Origin: Lactarius indigo
Lineage: Eukaryota; Basidiomycota; Agaricomycetes; Russulales; Russulaceae
Assembly: GCA_025766275.1 (NCBI GenBank)
Contig: JAFKAC010000009.1
Location: 1,984,001 to 2,048,000, forward strand
DNA length: 64,000 nucleotides
Direction: 5' to 3'
Shown piece after piece: positions 23,281-34,341 of the stretch (its first letter is position 1; every line of letters starts with the position of its first letter). A program made the position numbers and the translations under genes. The notes under the pieces were generated by a model. It saw nothing but the letters and a program-made list of their open reading frames with translations. It searched no databases and was not told where the DNA came from.

Positions 23281-26019
23281 TCACCGCTTAGCAAAGACCT
23301 TCTTGAGGAGACCGAGCACCTTGGGTACGTTCAACTGTACGTATTCTAAATCCAGAAGATGTTTGTTGTCTTTTTGCTATAAGCCGAAGATGGTTAGTCA
23401 AGGGCATGCGACCACCGAGGACAAAGAGATGCACACCTTCTCTAACAGATCATCAATTTTTAGGTCCATCTCCAAAATTGCTTTCTCTCGTCCCTTGTAG
23501 TGAAGCGCGATGATGAAAGTTCCCGGCGTTGGAGAAGTGATGTTAAAGTAGATGTTCGGTCGCCTAGATCATAACACATCAGCAATCAGCAGGTGGCGAT
23601 GTCAATTTCCACAGCGTCGATCACATACCTGTTGTCTGGGACATTGCTTTCTACAATGATACCCTCCCTCTCTAGCTGAGCATGGGTAAAGCGGTACGGG
23701 CCGAGCACTGCTGCCTTGGGAGGTTTCTTCTCCTTACCGCCAACTGACACGACTCCGACAGCAACCGCGCTTCCCTTGTCTTTGGATGCCGTGATGCGGA
23801 CGTTCTGCAGATACGCCTTGTACTGTTCAAGCTGCCCACGCATGTAGTTGTTGTGATCGAGGATGGTTTTGTACACGGCTTCAAGCGACTTGGTCTCCAG
23901 GATGACTTTGTCGCGGAGATTCCCAAGGTGGGCGAGCTCAGCGGCGACTTCGTCCTGCATGAGTTTGTACCCATCACCTGCTTCGATGATTTTGAGCTCT
24001 TCAAGCTCTCGTAACATCTCTTTCACTTTGATGCCCCTCCGTACAAGTGTCCCATCCTTTGTCGTCGCTGCTCGTTCGGCAATAGCGCCGAGGTCGTATG
24101 GGCGTTTGTCGGCTACATGAGGGAGAGAGCGGATCAACTGAACGAAGATAGACTTGGTCTCCATGTAGAGCATGTCGCTTGACGAGACCGAGTCTGCAAA
24201 CGCAGCTTGTATGTCCTGCACGGGTGTCTCCCAGCGGCTATAAAGTTTGAGACTGATGGTCCGGTTCTCCTTCCGGGGGACTTGAGGAGGTGCCGGGCCG
24301 AGCTCGTCTGTCAAAATCCGAAGGTGTTGCTTGTCATTGGGTGACTGGCGTGCGATGAGTGGTGGTGATCGAGAAAACGGCGTGAACACGTACCAGAGTC
24401 TCAATGTGTTGGAGAATCAAAGAGTGGGTATTGTACAATTCGTTGAGCGTGATGTGGATCATCATGTCTTTCTTGGAGAGAGCCATATACTGGTCCATCT
24501 CGAGTGTATCATAAAAATCGCCGACTTCGCAAAGGCTGTTCAGGAACTGGTTGATTCGCGCCTTGTTGTTTTCCACAAATGGGTTCAGCGTGGCCATATA
24601 CGCCTCCTTCGAATAGGAGGGCTTGTTCGCCAGATTCTGAAGCATCTTCGCGATCTGTCCTTACCTGTTTAATAGATCCCTATCACCGATCCTAGATACG
24701 TACCAGTGTTAATGTCCGCCTGGGGTGTTTCGCAGGAACACCGTCAACCAACATGTACGCTTGCGGTGTCACGATCGCGGGATTGATGAAACGGAGAAAG
24801 AAGAACCCTCCGATAAGCGAGCAGATCGCGATATCTGTCGCCTCCGGGTATTTTCGCTGTGGTTATTGCTATGTAAGGCAACAATGGAACAAGAAGGGGG
24901 TGTGCGCACTCGTGTTAGACTCCGGATTTGCTTGCATATCCACCGAATTCCATAGGGCACATCCTCCAAACTATCGATGATGGTGACGAGAAAACTGTTT
25001 GCTATCTCCATCAACATGGTCAATCGGGGGGCGATGATGGCCTGCACATCGGGATTGGCGGCAGCGATTTCTGGGGGTACCCCACGAGGAAGATTCTCGG
25101 GAAGAGAACCGGTCTCCTCTTCAATCTGGCTTATCATCTGCTCATAAACCTGCCAAAGCGATGACTGAGCAACCACGTGGATACAGTAAAGTAAACCAAC
25201 CTTGACAGGGTTGATCTCCAAGTTCAGTTCTTTGTGTTCGATCAGGCTGTTAATGCGATCGGCAAGAACGCTCTTCAGATAACTCTGACCTGGCCCGCGA
25301 CGTGTGTAGGTTGTCATCATCCGCGAGACTGGTGTGTTTGCCCGCAACAACGACCCAAACTCGGTTGCAGTGTCGAACTGAGCAGATAACACCGACTGAA
25401 ACATGGTCAAGAGAAGATGTTCTTCTCTGCTTTCGTACTGGTTGCCGTAGAGTGTGAACATGACGGTCTGAAGGAGTGTGTCGATTTCGGCGAGGCTGAC
25501 GAGACGACAGAGCGCGGCGATATGGCGAGGCTCTGACTGTAGGAGGAAGAAGAGGTTCGAGTATTGTTGCATTCGGCGTTCATCTGGGTATTGACCTTCC
25601 GTAGGGTCTACTTCCTCAAAGTGCTTCTCGACTTCACGTTGCTGTGAACGGGGTAAAACATCAAGTATCGAATCAAAAACGAGGAAGGTACCTCGTCAAG
25701 GGCCATACGATTCTGAATGAGGAGGGCTATCCTTTGATCGAGGTAACGTACATCGCGCTCCAAAACAAAGTTCTTCTTTGACTGGGTGGAAATGCGAGCT
25801 TTTAGGTCTCGTAAACGTTTTTGTGCTGGAGAACGGCAAACACATTTGTTCTGAAGGGAGGATAGCATTAGACGGAAACCCACCTCTGGCCAAATCGTCT
25901 TCAACCTCTACGTCTTGCTCGGCAGCCATGCTAAACAAAGCAGTGACGCTGTATCGGTTGGTGTTTCTGTTCGTAAGACGTCGAGACGAAGCGGTCGAGG
26001 GTGAATCAGGAAATGACAT
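23281..26019 (-). CDS. gap1: Ras GTPase-activating protein of the Gap1/IQGAP-like type
   Basis: Switches Ras off by stimulating GTP hydrolysis; the fission-yeast relative Gap1 controls Ras1 in mating and polarity. It starts at 26019 ([15 protein letters not shown]). The N-terminal part has a coiled-coil-like region ([21 protein letters not shown]). The RasGAP domain includes [26 protein letters not shown] and the signature [14 protein letters not shown], followed by [18 protein letters not shown]. The C-terminal RasGAP_C domain spans [29 protein letters not shown], the coiled stretch [24 protein letters not shown] and the last lines [21 protein letters not shown]. The stop is at 23281. Roughly 780 residues fits the family. 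The introns are short and conventional. Confidence 0.9.
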
Positions 26020-26595
26020 CGTGAATGGTTGAGCTGCGGGTTGGGTAGGCGGAGTGTGCAGATTGAAAGGTAGAAAGCTATCCTAGGGTAGGCGGATAGT
26101 AGTTGGTAATCGTTCGTGGGTTGGATACGACGACCAGAGCGACACCAGCGCTAGACGGTATAGAATAAAAAGGTAAGGAGATGAAATGGCGGGAGGAGGA
26201 TTGAAGGGATGGAGAGTGGCAAGAGCAAAGGCAAAAGCAAAACTGAATGGAAACCCAGCCATCGAATCGCCCTATTACTCCTTTTGGTAATTTCTCAACA
26301 CGATCTCGGGGCCATGTAGCCATGGTCACATCCCTCGGGCTCACATCGCACTATCTACCCAACCGCGGAATCCAGTCCGTATCCATGCCGAGGGTTATTG
26401 TCTCAAATGGCGGAATACCCGCCGAGCATGCACTTTGTTCTACACTTGCGCGGCCGTGCCAGTGTATTCTCGATCTTACGTGGTTGCAGTCAAGATGTAC
26501 ACATGGATGATCAGATGGGATATGCATAATACAACAGTAAGAGATACAGGCACACAACTTTGCGGCGTCACGTAACTGCCATCAAGGTGCCACGA
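26020..26595. other. Upstream region of the RasGAP gene
   Basis: About 575 bases between the RasGAP start and the 3' end of the small Pro-rich gene. Nothing recognised. Confidence 0.4.
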
Positions 26596-27312
26596 TCACG
26601 TAGGGCAACCTCGTGGCCAGTAAGGATCCAAATCCTCAACAGAGAACTCTCGTTTTTCAGGCCGCCCGCTCCCTTCTACCGACTCGATCTCGACGGTGTA
26701 TCCTAGGCCAGCAAACTATTGGAGTTAGCCAAATTCTTTCTTGTAGCGTCTAGCGTAGCATAGCGATCACCTTTGAGCATAGGTGGAGAGCGCTGACGAT
26801 AATCCCTAGGACCCAGCCATCGGCAGTGATGCGGGCCCTGACCTTTTGTCGCTAAATGGAGAGAAAACACCAATTATTCCCAGAGAAATGGCAATTCACG
26901 ACGAAAACAACGAACATAAGCCTGTGGTAGATGGTGGTGAGACCGAGGAACTCGAAACTTAAACAGAGAGAGAGCCACTTACAAACTCTGGAGCGGACTG
27001 AATGCGCGGGGTGTTCTGTGGCCGCGGGGGTTGCCCATAGCAACCACCTGATGATGGTGGAAACCCCCCCGCATCCAACTGTTGGCAGTGAGAGGCAGAG
27101 TAAGCATGCGAACCAGGTGTTTGATGTTGCCGAGGAGGCGGGCGACACGGTCGAGTCGGAGGGGCAGGGGGGTGTGTGCGTGTCGGATACGAAGGTTTAA
27201 GCATTTGGCTAGCAGGGGCGTTCGAAACGCCAGCAGGAGCAGGAAGTGTAGGAGTATCGTAGCGATGACCCCAAAAAGGAGGCTGATTGTGCGGACCATG
27301 AGGGGTGCCCAT
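26596..27312 (-). CDS. Small Pro-rich protein with a conserved C-terminal module
   Basis: Hypothetical three-exon protein of about 165 residues. The start at 27312 (MGTPHGPHNQPPFWGHRYD) precedes a Pro/His/Ser-rich stretch that ends SAPEF at a strong GTAAGT donor. Two phase-0 introns then join RARITADGWVLGIIVSALHLC and FAGLGYTVEIESVEG, ending DLDPYWPRGCPT and TGA at 26596. The second half looks like a small folded beta domain that recurs in short agaricomycete proteins with a DGW core; I cannot name it. Three independent phase-0 junctions argue that the gene is real. Confidence 0.6.
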
Positions 27313-27682
27313 ATGAGCTATTGTCGGGCAGAAGAGACCAAGAATATTCGACCCGAACGTTGCAGCTTTTAAAGCGCAGAGTGGCGTCACAGCTAGCTCC
27401 GAGAAAAGATAGTGACACGGGGCCACCCCATCCATTGGGCGTTAATTGAGCCACAAGAGTTGAGATAGAATAGAAAACGCATCATCGCCGTAGAACTAAC
27501 TGGTCACTGCCACAATGTGACGAAGGAGAAAGACGGTGCCCAGCGCTGTACTGGTGTGAGAAGCCGGATGCTCCCACGCTCCACGTGGCCAAACCACACA
27601 AACGCGATCAAAGAATGAGCTTGAAGGCGTTGACCTTGGTTGCGAACAAATCTATCAAGAGTGATTATCCCTGGTTCTGATC
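27313..27682. other. Divergent promoter region
   Basis: About 370 bases shared by the small Pro-rich gene (-) and BRO1 (+). No TATA box stands out. Confidence 0.4.
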
Positions 27683-30600
27683 ATGACAAACCAGCTATCG
27701 GTCCCTTTCAAGAGAACCTATGCCATCCCCTTAAAGGATACGGTTTACAGCCACATACAGTCCAAACATCACAATGTCCATCCAGAAGCCTTTAGTTGGG
27801 ACATAAGTAAATGGGAAGATCTCCGTAAAGCTGTGACGACCAGCTCAGTTCACGTCAATCAAATCGATTCGATCCTCGTGTGAGTCCTCGGTCCGTATCA
27901 TGTTGACGACTTTCTGGTCATCCACAAACCAGGTATCATGCACAACTCGCATTTATCCTCACGAAACTCCCGGAAGATGTAGTTGCTTCCTCGGTTTCTT
28001 TTCTATTTACCCTGACATCATCCCAGATCACCCTGGACATACCCTATGCCCCTGTCTTCTCTCCGGACTCACTCCCCGTCTCGTTGCCCAACCTCCATTT
28101 TGAGCGGTGTTGTATATTATTCAATCTAGCGTCTCTCTATTCACAGCTGGGCCTCGCCGAGGACCGCACCAACCCAGACGGTGTGAAGCGAGCGAGCACA
28201 TTCTACAAGGTAGGTCTCCGTCACGACGCTTCGCGAATCGAGTGACGTTAATCCGGCATTTATCATCGAGAACGCCGCCGGTACATTCTCGTACCTGAAG
28301 GCGTCCGCGCGGACCAAATTAAAATCTACACTTGCCGCTGACGACGGGCCTCCTTTGGATTTGTCGGAAGCATTTCTCGGCTCCATGGAGTCGCTCATGC
28401 TAGCGCAGGCACAGGAATGCGTGTGGCAGTGGGCGGTCATGGGTGCGGTCACGCTCAGGATTTCTGTCGGACTACCCTTAGCTCCAACCTCCAGGTCGCA
28501 ATTCAAACGGGACGATCGCGAAGCTCGCCGCACAAGTGGGTCAACAATAGTCTTCACGTTGTCCGTTTTTACCGGCTTTTATAAGGCATCGCTCTTGTAT
28601 GACGCTGCACGATTGGCAATTCGGGATGCCGTTCCGCCTATCTCGGACCTGTTACCGCCCGTGAGTGGGCTCCTTGGTACCCCTTCTCCTAGTTCAACAG
28701 CTGCGTCCTTCTAGGAGTGGGCTGTTCACATCGAGGTCAAATACCTTCATTTCAGTGCCGCTGCGCAGTATCGCAAGTCGATTGACGACACTGAACGTAA
28801 CAAGTCAGCGCCACGGATCTTACCTTTGCTGCATCTGACACCTTGCGCCTTAGGTATGGGCACGAGGTCGCGCGTCTCGCTTTTGCTCAATCTACGGCGA
28901 AGAAGGCGTATGACATGGCGCGCCGCGGGGCGTCTAAGCTAGTCTGGGAAGATGTCAAGGTAGGTTACGTGCCCTCTCCCCCGCGGCCTTGCCAATCGTC
29001 ATCTGATGATGGTACTTCAGTCCCTGCTCGAGATTGTAGACTCTAATCTTGCTCGCGCCCAACGTGACAACGATTTGATCTATCATCAAGATGTTCCCCC
29101 CGCCTCCTCTCTCCCGGTGATCCAGCCGGCGTCCATAGTCGAAAGCGTCGTACCACCAGAGCTCATTGAACCCAAAAAGATTCTGGGGAGTGATAATCTG
29201 ATATTTGGGAATCTTATTAGTTGGGGCGCGCAGACTGCAATAGGTAGAAGTGGATCTCCCTGTACCCTTGTTCTTCGTTTAAATGCCTCTCAGAAATCTA
29301 CAATGACAGACGGAACACAGCGATCAAGGAATACATCAAAGACAGAGCACAGCAACTAAATGATGGGTATACGCGGTCAGTGATGACATATCTGGGGTTT
29401 GTTATTGGGGCTCATTTATCTGCTTCAGGGAGCTACAGTCTCAAAACCTGCCTGCCGCATTAGATGCCTTAGACAAGCCGATTGGCTTACCTCCAAGTTT
29501 GCTCAAAAAGGCAGAGGAGGTTCGTTCGGAAAATGGGCCCGAACGGGTGGAAAAATCGTTGGAAGACATAGAGATACTGGCACAGCGTGCCATGACCGTC
29601 CTGACCGAAGTATGCGCCCAACGTCATTATGGTACATCACGGTCCCTCATACAGTCTTCAGACGCTGGATCTCCTGGATCAAGAAGCCTCAGAAGACGAG
29701 CAACTACGTCGGAGTCAACCAACACGGCGACTACCCTCACATCAAGCGAACGAAAAATTGATATCCAAAGCGGAGCGATACCGTAAGATCCTTAACGAAG
29801 CGGCAGAAAGTGACGCCGTTGTCAGGCAAAGATGGGACGAGTGGGAGAAATGCATTATTCAGCTTACCTGGGACGAGGTACTACTGGGTCCTGCTATAGT
29901 ACGCTCTCCCATTCGGCTAACCGTCACCCTTCTAGGCCAGACTGGAGGCTGCTGTACCTTCATCTACTATCGTTTGGTCAAGTCCCAGCAGACCGACCGT
30001 CGGGGCCACGCAAAACCATGCCCGCGCCCTCCGTGTACTTTTGGAGCAACTGGATGATCTTGCGCGTGAGCGCAATCAACTAGTATCTAGAGCGCAACGT
30101 CTCGCAGATGCTGACGATATCAGTGCACGCATTCAAAGGGAAGCGGCGGGTTTGGAGAGTTGGGCCGAAGTCCAACCCTCCATGTTCGAAGATACATTGG
30201 ACCAGGAGCTTGTAAAGTATGATAAGTTCCGCCATGACATCGAAGAAGGTGCTACGAAGCAATCGGAGCTATTGGAGAGTGTGAAAGAAAGTCCTTTCAG
30301 CTGATTAACTCCGACGTCATCATGATCCTTTTTTTTTCAGACCCGTATGGATTCGTTCTTGCATTCCCGACAAGAAGACCCTTCCGTAAAGGAGCGGGAA
30401 TACGCCTTGCAATCTCTTGACTTGTCCTACCACAAATACAAGGAAATTGTCCGACATCTCGATGACGGAATGCAAGTACGTATATACTTTATTCTCCTAC
30501 GCCCAGCTCCTGAACAACCGCCGTGACAGTTCTACAATGATCTAGCCGCGATACTGATAAAGTTCAAAGAGAGCTGCCTCGAATGGGTGATGGGTCGACG

Positions 30601-30902
30601 GTCAGAACTACGGTGATATTTTTTCTTTTGTTGCGTGTCCATTGATCGACTGATCGTCGAATAGCTCAATCAATGATACAATGAACGAGCTTACACTCGA
30701 AGGTGATGATCCGGCACAGTTCATTGCCCCCGTATCACCCCCAGTACCTGAAGCAGGAGCTCCACATTCTAACCCGCACAGTCCACGCCCATCACGTCAA
30801 ATTGCCTTGGACCTACCACCCCCTGATTCAGATCAGTGGGAGGCGATGGAAATGCCACCGCCCCCACCAAGTCGCCGAGCCAATAAGCAAAGAAAGAAGT
30901 AG
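27683..30902 (+). CDS. BRO1: BRO1-domain protein (ESCRT-III/MVB sorting)
   Basis: Vacuolar protein-sorting factor that binds Snf7 and recruits the deubiquitinase Doa4 to endosomes. The start MTNQLSVPFKRTYAIPLKD is a standard BRO1 opening. The boomerang-shaped BRO1 domain spans DVYSHIQSK-type sequence, FERCCILFNLASLYSQLG, KNATIAKLAAQ-like residues and FLGSMESLMLAQAQECVWQWA, up to about residue 400. A long helical V domain follows (VEKSLEDIEILAQRAM, LEQLDDLARERNQLVSRAQRL, LEYALQSLDLSYHKYKEIV-like). The C-terminus is Pro-rich (VSPPVPEAGAP, MPPPPPSRR) and ends in basic NKQRKK. There are about a dozen short introns. The size of about 850-900 residues is normal. Confidence 0.9.
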
Positions 30903-31228
30903 GCGCAGGCACAGTGTCTACTTCTGAGATGGGATTTATTCACAGTCATTATTCTACGCTTGTGCTGGCGCCAGAAAAGGGCGTCTGAGAATGTCCATAC
31001 AGTAGACTTGGCTTTGTAGTCATTACAGTAAGATCTTGCGCGGGGCCCTAAATTTGGAAGGCGACTGACTTCGCGGTGCTACCGTTTTGCGGTTTGAACG
31101 TTTGAACTACTGAAAGAAGGAACGCGTCGAGCCAGACCAGTCTTCACTTGCCACGTCTCATCAGCAGCGCATCCTAGTACAACTATCCCAGGCTCGTGGC
31201 ATCAACGAGGCAAAGTGTCCCTGTCTCT
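30903..31228. other. Intergenic
   Basis: About 325 bases between BRO1 and the DM9 gene, both on the plus strand. No feature recognised. Confidence 0.4.
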
Positions 31229-31955
31229 ATGACACCCCCGCATCGTCGCCGCAGCGTCGACTCCTCGGATTCTTCCGTCCACGATCAACCGCAATCCAAC
31301 ACACAACATATGGACAAGCATGAACGAGACACAACTAGTTCGAGGGAGGCGCAAGTGGCATTCCCCGTTCCTGCGCACCACGAGCCTCCCCCAAGTTACA
31401 CGCCCCCGGGCCCAGCCCCGCAGGTCCCACCTTCCGGATATCGAGTGCCCTTAGGCACGACTCCAGGCCAACCCTTCCCAGGCATCGACAGGACGCGCGA
31501 GGCGCCGTGCACGGACGCGGACGGCAAGTCGCCCGTGTTTCTCGGCTCTGCGATCATGGAGGACGGCTCGGTGCATCCGTGCAAGATCGCGCCCGGCTTG
31601 CCCGCCGCGCCGTGCCGCGTGCCATTTGGCGGGGTCGAGCTCGAGCATCGCGGACGATACGACTTGCTCCCGTTCGTCCCGGAGCTCATGGAGTTCGTCG
31701 TCACCTCCCGTGGACAGGTGCCCCCCGGTAGGCGGCCGGTCAAAGGCGGTTTCGAGAAGTCTGGCCAGGAGCTGTATCACGCCGTTGCTGTGATCAACGG
31801 CACCAGAGTGCCTGGAAAGACAAACGCCCACTTGGTATGCTCCCGCATTTTTCTTATTGCATAAACAAATACTGAAAGTGTCTCGTCAGGGTGGATGTAA
31901 CTTCGCATTTGGAGGCGGAGAGCATGTTGTGAAAGAGAAATATGAGATCTTGTAA
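31229..31955 (+). CDS. DM9-repeat (DUF3421) protein
   Basis: Small protein with two DM9 repeats, a fold known from mannose-binding lectins in oysters and from insect proteins; the role in fungi is not established. The first ATG is at 31229 (MTPPHRRRSVDSSD). About 90 disordered Pro/Ser-rich residues come first. Repeat one runs SPVFLGSAIMEDGSVHPCKI to YDLLPFVPELMEFV. Repeat two runs GGFEKSGQELYHAVAVINGT through VPGKTNAHLGGCNFAFGGGE to the closing VKEKYEIL. One intron (donor GTATGC after 31833) splits repeat two in frame. The second half of the coding region is clearly more GC-rich than its surroundings. Confidence 0.8.
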
Positions 31956-32208
31956 GGATGAATCCGTCCATCGTTTCTAATTACTCCTGACGCCATGCGT
32001 GTTAGGTGTTGGAGACACTAAATCGTGACTATCGCACAGCGAGCAGCTGATCGAACTAGTCCGACTGTACGACTCTCAATAAATCTGATATCTGTACGTA
32101 TACATGACCGTGACCGGGCAGTGACTTTTGGAAAGTTCTTTGCCGAGTGATAGATGAAACAAACCAAAAAAAAAAAAAAGGGCGTGGCCTCACTTCCGAA
32201 AGCAATCA

Positions 32209-34062
32209 TCATATCTGGTCACTGGATGGGTGCTGCCATGTTGTATCGCCTCGAGGGGTAGCGCAGGCGGAACAAGCAAGGTGATCCGGTTCGTTGTCGC
32301 TGAAATAGGGCGGTATCGCTAGATTCAGTGCTTAACGCGGCGCTGGATGGAAATGACTCACAGTGTGCACACAAGACAAGACCATTTAGGATTTCGTGCT
32401 ATTTCACCCCGTGTCTTTGGGTTTTGGAGCGTGGCATCGAACGTTCTTTCTTGATGGGATGCTGTCTGACCGGGAGCCCGTTTTCCGTCTCGTGTGTGTT
32501 CTTGTGGAAGTTCTCCTGGACAAAATCTCGATAACTCTGATTTCGCCGTGCCCCATGGGGATGCCGACGGCGAAGGCGCGTGCATTGACGCATTCCTAAC
32601 ACCCTGTGAATTAACGCGAGAGCCGTCCTCCCCAGTCGCTTTACTCTCCGCGGCACGGACCTTGTCGAGTGAGCGTTTCGGCAAGATAAAGCCACTCCAG
32701 ATGTCTGACAAGGTGCCTGTCTTCAGTTGGTTGGCTTCGGAAGAATCCATAGAATCCATCATCGTCTGGCGACGTTCCTGGTCCGTCTCACGCAGTTCTT
32801 GCATTTCGGTGTCGGAGTCATCATCTTCCCGACCACTAGTAGGGTTTGTAGAGGCTGTTCGACAGGGCTCGACGGAGTTTCGGTGGGGCTGAAGAAAGAT
32901 CTTACCTTCTAAGGCGAGCTGGCGTTTTTCCGCGGCCATCGCTCGCTCCTCACGAGCGCGCTTGCTGAGCCAAGGGTAGGTGCCATGAACAGATGAAGGC
33001 CAGGGAGACTGACTGACGCACCTGACAGCTTTTTTCCGGAATCCGGTACCCGCTGTCTTCTCGTCCTCGTCGGCATTGAGAGCCTGGCCAGGACCCAAGA
33101 AAGTCCCGGCAGCCGTAATGCGAGAACCAGCTTTGCGTCGCTTTGCAGTCTGGGCACCTGTTAGCATGGAAGGGCCAGCGACTGGCTGCCGGCGTCGTCT
33201 TCGGGCCGAAGGACGAGCGCGGCTCTGCGCCCCTCCACACTTTTGTGAAACGGTGAGCACGCAAAGCCTTATAAACGCGAAGACGTCATTACCATATATT
33301 CAGGGAGGTCATCTTCGAGGGTCTCCTGACCCGCTATCACAGCGGAGTCCGCCAGTCTCGTCCCAGAGGACCACATCCCTAAGAAAATAAAAGCTCAATC
33401 TGCCGGACTTTAAAAGAAGGGTTTTTTCGTCCTTACCATCCCCGTAGTAGCCCCTCGCTTGTAGAGCTACAACTTCTTTCCGGAGCTGGTTCCAAAGGGC
33501 TTGGAATCCAGGGCCGTGATTCATATGCTGCGTAAATGACGCCTAAGGACCTGATATGCAAAGAGCAGAAAATATCTACCTTGATGTGAGCGAGCTGACT
33601 GGCGTCACCTTTGTGAGGATTATGAGCGCAATGAAATGGTACGCACTTCGTGGCACAAAGTCCCCATCAACCATGGCGTTGAGGTAAAGGAGCCGTCTCG
33701 CCGACGGAGCACAAGTTCTATGGGCACACAACCGCTACATTACCCGAAAGCGTTTCAAAGAGGTTCATATTTACCAACAGTCTCTCCGTTATTCCAGTTT
33801 CTTCCGGCAAAGACGTCATTGTACTCGTACTGGCGCTCGCTCAGAGACGCGTCATTATCTACATAGACCTCCCACGTACCTCTTCCAGACTGTTGACAGC
33901 AAATCCGTGATCTTTCATAATTGGTTTGACCTGTGCTGCCAGCGCACGTAGCAACTGACGCGCTCGCTCCTGGTCGCGCGGATCAGCCTTTGGCAAGGCA
34001 GTGATGAAATTGACATGGGGGTTCGGGTTAGGCTCGTTTTCGTTGAGCCTAAGATGGACCAT
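32209..34062 (-). CDS. WSS1: Wss1-like WLM metalloprotease with RanBP2 zinc finger
   Basis: DNA-dependent metalloprotease that degrades DNA-protein crosslinks. It starts at 34062 (MVHLRLNENEPNPNPHVNFI). The WLM domain carries the zinc-binding motif HELAHIKHMNHGPGF. This motif is assembled from three exons: the first ends CHE, a 15-base microexon (33580-33594) codes LAHIK, and the next begins HMNHG. A long basic middle follows (RRRRRQPVAG, KRAREERAMAAEKR). A Ser/Asp-rich stretch contains DDDSDTEMQELRETDQE. The last intron must be removed to complete a RanBP2-type zinc finger (WSCLVCTLDN, LACSACATPRG). Without that splice the protein would stop at CTL. The downstream PFK gene is divergent. Confidence 0.88.
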
Positions 34063-34341
34063 GACTCGGGTCAAGACGCGAACTTGAGCGGTCGAGAATC
34101 GGAATTGGAGCGAAGGAGTTACAAGTTGGCGGTCGCGAACATGTCTGGATGCGACGCGCCTCGCTCGCGGTGGTCGAGCCGAGACACGTGATTTATGACA
34201 CTATTTATCTTATCTTATTTTATCTAACGTCCCCACCTTTGGCTCCACTGGGCCATCTGCCATAATTTCCGACCCCAACGCCCCACCTCGTCTGCTGCTA
34301 TATAACCTCGCCAGGTCCTGTGGAAAGTCCATTACGAAAGA
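34063..34341. promoter_or_regulatory. Shared divergent promoter WSS1 / PFK
   Basis: Only 279 bases separate the two start codons. TATATAA at 34299-34305 lies about 40 bases before the PFK ATG and probably sets its transcription start. A T-rich, TATC-repeating stretch occupies about 34200-34230. Confidence 0.55.

Noticed and set aside
31196..31228. Extension of the DM9 protein to a GTG at 31196
   Set aside because: Fungal nuclear genes start at ATG; the first in-frame ATG is at 31229.
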